Part shown: one piece after another, positions 8,255-11,032 of the stretch | How the letters are laid out: each line of letters begins with the position of its first letter | Numbering within the stretch: the first letter of the stretch is position 1 | Assembly: GCA_002842195.1 (NCBI GenBank) | Contig: PHCL01000014.1 | Location: 1 to 11,032, forward strand | DNA: 11,032 bases | Reading direction: 5' to 3' | Source of the DNA: Betaproteobacteria bacterium HGW-Betaproteobacteria-20 | GTDB taxonomy: Bacteria > Pseudomonadota > Gammaproteobacteria > Burkholderiales > Methylophilaceae | The notes under the pieces: model-generated | The model's input: the letters and a program-made list of their open reading frames with translations, nothing else | The model's database searches: none | Told to the model about the DNA's origin: nothing | Made by a program: the position numbers and the translations under genes

Positions 8255-8263
8255 GCTGCCCAT

Positions 8264-8340
8264 GCGCCCGTAGCTCAGCTGGATAGAGTACTTGGCTACG
8301 AACCAAGGGGTCGGGCGTTCGAATCGCTCCGGGCGCACCA
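8264..8340 (+). tRNA. tRNA-Arg (anticodon ACG)
   Basis: A 77-base tRNA with all arms intact. The acceptor stem pairs GCGCCCG with CGGGCGC. The D arm contains GCTCAGCTGGATAGAGT. The anticodon stem CTTGG/CCAAG closes the seven-base loop CTACGAA, whose central ACG reads CGN arginine codons after conversion of the first A to inosine. The T arm contains GTTCGAATC. Discriminator A and an encoded CCA end the gene. It stands alone between its own promoter and a terminator. Confidence 0.98.
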
Positions 8341-8348
8341 TAAAAAAC

Positions 8349-8387
8349 AAAGGCTTGCAGATTAACGTCTGTAAGCCTTTTGTCTTT
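8349..8387. terminator. Bidirectional rho-independent terminator between tRNA-Arg and ligE
   Basis: Arms AAAGGCTTGCAGA (8349-8361) and TCTGTAAGCCTTT (8368-8380) pair over 13 positions with one G-U pair around a TTAACG loop. On the plus strand TGTCTTT follows, ending the tRNA transcript. On the minus strand the hairpin is followed by TGTTTTTTA, ending the ligE transcript. Confidence 0.8.
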
Positions 8388-8504
8388 ATATAGAGTTTAT
8401 GTGTAAGCCTTTGTCTAAGGGCAGTTTCAGCATATAAATGCGGCTCATGGTATGTGCTTGGCAAATCAATTTTGATGAGGGTCAAGGCCTGTGTTTTCGG
8501 CTAG

Positions 8505-9392
8505 TTATTCGTTGCGTACACGCAAAAAACTTGCAAATTTGGGTCTACCCTTAGCTGTTTTGTCTCGATATGTGTAGGTGATAAGGCTGCCAATTTTAGG
8601 TGGATGTTCGCGTTGTACGTCACTAAAGCCGGAGCCAAGCTTAAAGCGTATGCCTTCGGGCGTTTCTACTTCTAACGCACCGAGTTTATCCTTATATTTG
8701 CCCCGTCCAGATATATGCCGCACAACCGTTGCTTCGGCATCGTATAGCATTTTTAATTTAAGTAGTACGTCGCTACGCCCTGTTATATAGGGCGCGTCGG
8801 CTCTATGTAACATGAGCCCTTCCCCACCTTTTGCAACCACTTGTTTAAGCCGTGTGGCGAGTGCTGTTTCATCATTAACACGAAATTGCGTGACTGCTTT
8901 CAGGTGTGGGATATTCGCTTGCTTGACAATCTCGGTAATGCGATTTGCTCGCGCTTGAAATGTGCCAGACGCGTTTGGCAATTCAAACACAAGGAATGAA
9001 ATGTCGCGCCATTCTTCGTCTACAGGTATGATTTTTCGAACCGCGCCAGAAAGTGTATCGAACTTGCCTCGCGCAAGCCACAGTTCGCCATCAAGCGGTA
9101 TGACCGGAAGTCTTTGAGTAAACCACTTGGGGGCTGATATGGCGCGCCCAGTGCGGGTATGGAATGTGTGGCCATCCCACACTGCGCGTACGCCATCAAA
9201 CTTTTCGCTCACTAAATATTTTCGTACATCGATGCCACGCTGGTATATCTGCGCTAGTAATACTTCGGATGAGTTACGCTTGGTATCATATTTATGGGCG
9301 TTATTTTGCTCGGTGATATTTTGTGCAGTAGAGGGGGTTGAAAAGAGCGCGCTGGTGACGGCGATTAAAAATAAACGGCGGATTAAATTCAT
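8505..9392 (-). CDS. ligE: Exported ATP-dependent DNA ligase (Lig E type)
   Basis: A 295-residue minimal ATP-dependent DNA ligase that would seal nicks through a lysine-AMP intermediate. The nucleotidyltransferase domain carries motif I EKFDGVRA with the catalytic Lys64, RTGR (motif Ia region), FLVFEL (motif III), KGGEGLMLH (motif IV) and LLKLKM (motif V). A C-terminal OB-fold (about 215-295) contains GRGKYKDKLGALEV. The N-terminus RRLFLIAVTSALFSTPSTA-Q is a good Sec signal peptide with likely cleavage after Ala23. This places the enzyme in the periplasm or outside the cell, as in the Lig E group of Proteobacteria. The essential NAD-dependent ligase of the cell would be elsewhere. No strong Shine-Dalgarno is seen before the ATG at 9392. 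The gene is probably a single transcription unit. Confidence 0.93.
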   Translation of the reverse strand: MNLIRRLFLIAVTSALFSTPSTAQNITEQNNAHKYDTKRNSSEVLLAQIYQRGIDVRKYLVSEKFDGVRAVWDGHTFHTRTGRAISAPKWFTQRLPVIPLDGELWLARGKFDTLSGAVRKIIPVDEEWRDISFLVFELPNASGTFQARANRITEIVKQANIPHLKAVTQFRVNDETALATRLKQVVAKGGEGLMLHRADAPYITGRSDVLLKLKMLYDAEATVVRHISGRGKYKDKLGALEVETPEGIRFKLGSGFSDVQREHPPKIGSLITYTYRDKTAKGRPKFASFLRVRNE

Positions 9393-9462
9393 TAGGATAG
9401 TCTAAAGCAATAAGCAAGGCAGTGGGTCAGTTGTTATCGGTATATCGCATATCCTTCAAGTT

Positions 9463-9493
9463 ATTATAATAAATATTATTTCCTAACTATCAA
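9463..9493 (-). promoter_or_regulatory. Candidate ligE promoter
   Basis: On the minus strand TTGATA (9493-9488) and a perfect TATAAT (9468-9463) are separated by 19 bases, slightly longer than ideal. The -10 lies in a 12-base palindrome TTATTATAATAA (9461-9472) that could also be bound by a regulator. It lies about 70 bases upstream of the ligE ATG. Confidence 0.3.
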
Positions 9494-9507
9494 ATGCAGG
9501 CTAGCTA

Positions 9508-9536
9508 TTGCTGAAAAAGGCGATTTAAGCAATAAT
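9508..9536 (+). promoter_or_regulatory. Candidate tkt promoter
   Basis: TTGCTG (9508-9513) and AATAAT (9531-9536) are exactly 17 bases apart on the plus strand, giving a leader of about 140 bases before tkt. The pair also lies in a weak ATTGCT/AGCAAT inverted repeat. A TATAAA at 9559-9564 without a -35 is an alternative. Confidence 0.28.
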
Positions 9537-9685
9537 TTAGTCTTTGTAAAAAAGTAGTTATAAAACTGACTTTTTGAAGAATTCAATCAAGGTTTTATCT
9601 GATTTTCTATCAAACTTAAATTTTGTCTAAAGTTTAAGTTATATTCAAATCGTAAAACTTTAAGTTAATCATTAGGGAGAAAATT

Positions 9686-11032
9686 ATGGCAACACGTAAA
9701 GACCTAGCCAACGCAATCCGTGCGTTATCTATGGATGCGGTACAAAAAGCTAACTCTGGTCATCCAGGTGCGCCTATGGGTATGGCAGAAATTGCTGAAG
9801 AGCTTTGGAATCACCATTTAAGCCATAACCCAAAAAATCCTGAGTGGGCAAATCGTGACCGTTTTGTTCTTTCTAATGGTCACGGTTCAATGTTAATCTA
9901 CTCATTGCTACACCTCACGGGTTATGCATTGCCGATGGATGAGATTAAAACATTCCGTCAATTACATTCAAAATGTGCCGGTCACCCTGAATACGGTTAT
10001 GCACCAGGCGTTGAAACAACCACTGGCCCGTTAGGTCAGGGTATTGCTAACGGCGTTGGTTTTGCGATGGCTGAAAAATTGCTTGCTGACCAGTTTAACA
10101 AGCCAGGCCACAACATTGTTGACCATAACACATATGTGTTCCTGGGCGACGGCTGTATGATGGAAGGCGTTTCTCACGAAGCTTGTGCACTTGCCGGTAC
10201 TTGGGGTTTGGGTAAATTAACTGCATTCTGGGATGATAACGGCATTTCTATTGATGGTCATATCGAGGGTTGGTACACTGACGATACCGCTAAACGTTTT
10301 GAATCTTACGGCTGGCATGTTCAATCAGTAGATGGTCATGATGTGAATGCAATTCATAATGCCATTGAAGCAGCTAAAAAAGTAACAGACAAACCATCAT
10401 TAATCTGTTGTAAAACCGAGATTGGTATGGGTTCACCAAACAAATCAGGTTCACATGATTGCCACGGTTCTGCATTAGGTTTGGAAGAGGTTGCCGCAAC
10501 ACGTGCAAACATTGGTTGGAACCACGAGCCGTTCGTAATTCCAGATGATGTATATGCAGGGTGGGATGCGACAGCTAAAGGCGCTGCTGCTGAAGCAGCT
10601 TGGAATGATAAATTTGCAGCTTATGCTAAAGCTTTCCCAGCTGAAGCTGCTGAATACAAACGCCGTATGACAGGTGATTTGCCAGCTAACTGGAAATCAG
10701 CTACTGATGCAATTATCGCGGCTACAAACGAAAAAGCTGAAGGTGTAGCAACACGTAAAGCTTCACAAAACGTAATCGGTGCATTAGCGCCAATCTTGCC
10801 AGAATTCTTAGGTGGTTCAGCTGACTTAACGGGTTCTAACCTCACTTCATGCAGCAGTTTTGTGCACGTTGATGCGAAAAAACCAGGTAACTACATTTCA
10901 TACGGCGTACGCGAATTCGGCATGTTCGCCATTATGAACGGTATGGCATTGCACGGTGGTTTAATTCCATTCGGCGGTACATTCCACATGTTCTCTGACT
11001 ATGCAAAAAGCGCATTGCGTATGGCGGCATTG
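9686..11032 (+). CDS. tkt: Transketolase (3' part beyond the window)
   Basis: A thiamine-diphosphate enzyme that moves two-carbon units between sugar phosphates in the pentose phosphate pathway and, in RuMP methylotrophs, in regeneration of the formaldehyde acceptor. The window holds 449 codons with no stop; transketolases are about 660 residues, so the C-terminal third is missing. Seen in order are His26 (SGHPGAPMG), His66 (NGHGS), His100 (GHPEYG), the TPP/Mg motif GDG with Asp155, Glu160 and Asn185 (DDNGISIDG), and the cofactor-activating Glu410 in YGVREFGM. All match E. coli positions closely. The ATG at 9686 has a strong AGGGAG (9674-9679) six bases upstream, like that of hppA, consistent with high expression. 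Confidence 0.97.
   Translation, partial: MATRKDLANAIRALSMDAVQKANSGHPGAPMGMAEIAEELWNHHLSHNPKNPEWANRDRFVLSNGHGSMLIYSLLHLTGYALPMDEIKTFRQLHSKCAGHPEYGYAPGVETTTGPLGQGIANGVGFAMAEKLLADQFNKPGHNIVDHNTYVFLGDGCMMEGVSHEACALAGTWGLGKLTAFWDDNGISIDGHIEGWYTDDTAKRFESYGWHVQSVDGHDVNAIHNAIEAAKKVTDKPSLICCKTEIGMGSPNKSGSHDCHGSALGLEEVAATRANIGWNHEPFVIPDDVYAGWDATAKGAAAEAAWNDKFAAYAKAFPAEAAEYKRRMTGDLPANWKSATDAIIAATNEKAEGVATRKASQNVIGALAPILPEFLGGSADLTGSNLTSCSSFVHVDAKKPGNYISYGVREFGMFAIMNGMALHGGLIPFGGTFHMFSDYAKSALRMAAL

Larger units (their letters stand above)
7847..8263. other. Non-coding interval between the sigma factor gene and tRNA-Arg
   Basis: No protein gene is recognised in these 417 bases. They hold the sigma factor promoter region, the symmetric repeat element at 7939-7976, an ATGCGCAT palindrome at 8095-8102, and the tRNA promoter near 8226-8254. 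A 25-codon frame (ATG 8128, stop 8203-8205) follows an AGGG sequence with a short four-base spacer, but it has no recognisable protein features and is not called as a gene. Confidence 0.55.
9393..9685. other. Divergent ligE-tkt intergenic region
   Basis: These 293 bases contain no gene. They hold candidate promoters in both directions and, nearest tkt, three copies of an eight-base element: AACTTAAA at 9613-9620 (inverted) and TTTAAGTT at 9633-9640 and 9659-9666. These could be regulator half-sites. Confidence 0.6.

Noticed and set aside
8264..8416. Integrated-element attachment site at the tRNA-Arg 3' end
   Set aside because: No second copy of the tRNA 3' end, no integrase and no cargo genes are present; the neighbouring genes are chromosomal in character.
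8228..8485. Minus-strand reading frame of 85 codons containing RPERFERPTPWFVAKY
   Set aside because: It is the antisense of the tRNA-Arg gene; this peptide string is a well-known false protein call produced wherever this tRNA occurs.
10621..10845. Minus-strand 74-codon reading frame
   Set aside because: It is antisense to the transketolase gene, which has all its motifs in frame on the plus strand.

Overview
The window looks like chromosomal DNA from a betaproteobacterium, most likely a methylotroph of the Methylophilaceae (Methylotenera-like). The basis is the moderately AT-rich base composition, the betaproteobacterial M23 peptidase–secA order with a DciA gene beside it, an ECF sigma factor of the type common in Betaproteobacteria, a secreted minimal DNA ligase, and the housekeeping protein sequences as I remember their relatives. 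The family assignment is an inference, since no search could be run.

Layout. Positions 1-2000 (minus strand) hold nearly all of hppA, a membrane proton-pumping pyrophosphatase cut off by the left edge. A 519-bp non-coding stretch follows (2001-2519) with a candidate hppA promoter and a cluster of hairpins, including a perfect 17-bp stem that no recognised gene explains. dciA (minus, helicase loader family) and an M23/LytM-type envelope peptidase (plus) diverge from start codons only 41 bp apart. Then come secA (plus, complete) and a small DUF1289 cysteine-rich protein. Convergent to these is an ECF sigma factor/anti-sigma pair (minus, 7846 to 7023) whose reading frames overlap at a TTGA junction.

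From 7847 to 8263 there is a non-coding stretch with a symmetric operator-like arrangement upstream of the sigma gene and a promoter for tRNA-Arg(ACG) at 8264-8340. A bidirectional terminator (8349-8380) separates the tRNA from ligE (minus), an exported ATP-dependent DNA ligase. ligE diverges from tkt (plus, transketolase), which runs off the right edge. The 293-bp ligE-tkt spacer carries repeated TTTAAGTT half-sites just upstream of tkt.

How the genes relate: most of the content is conserved housekeeping (protein export, peptidoglycan remodelling, replication initiation, energy conservation from pyrophosphate, sugar-phosphate rearrangement). Transketolase is central to the ribulose monophosphate cycle if the host is a methylotroph. 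The stress-responsive sigma pair and the exported ligase are the most accessory-looking parts. I found no insertion sequence, phage, CRISPR array or defence locus, and no convincing previously undescribed system. The interesting signals are regulatory and structural, in the four intergenic regions.
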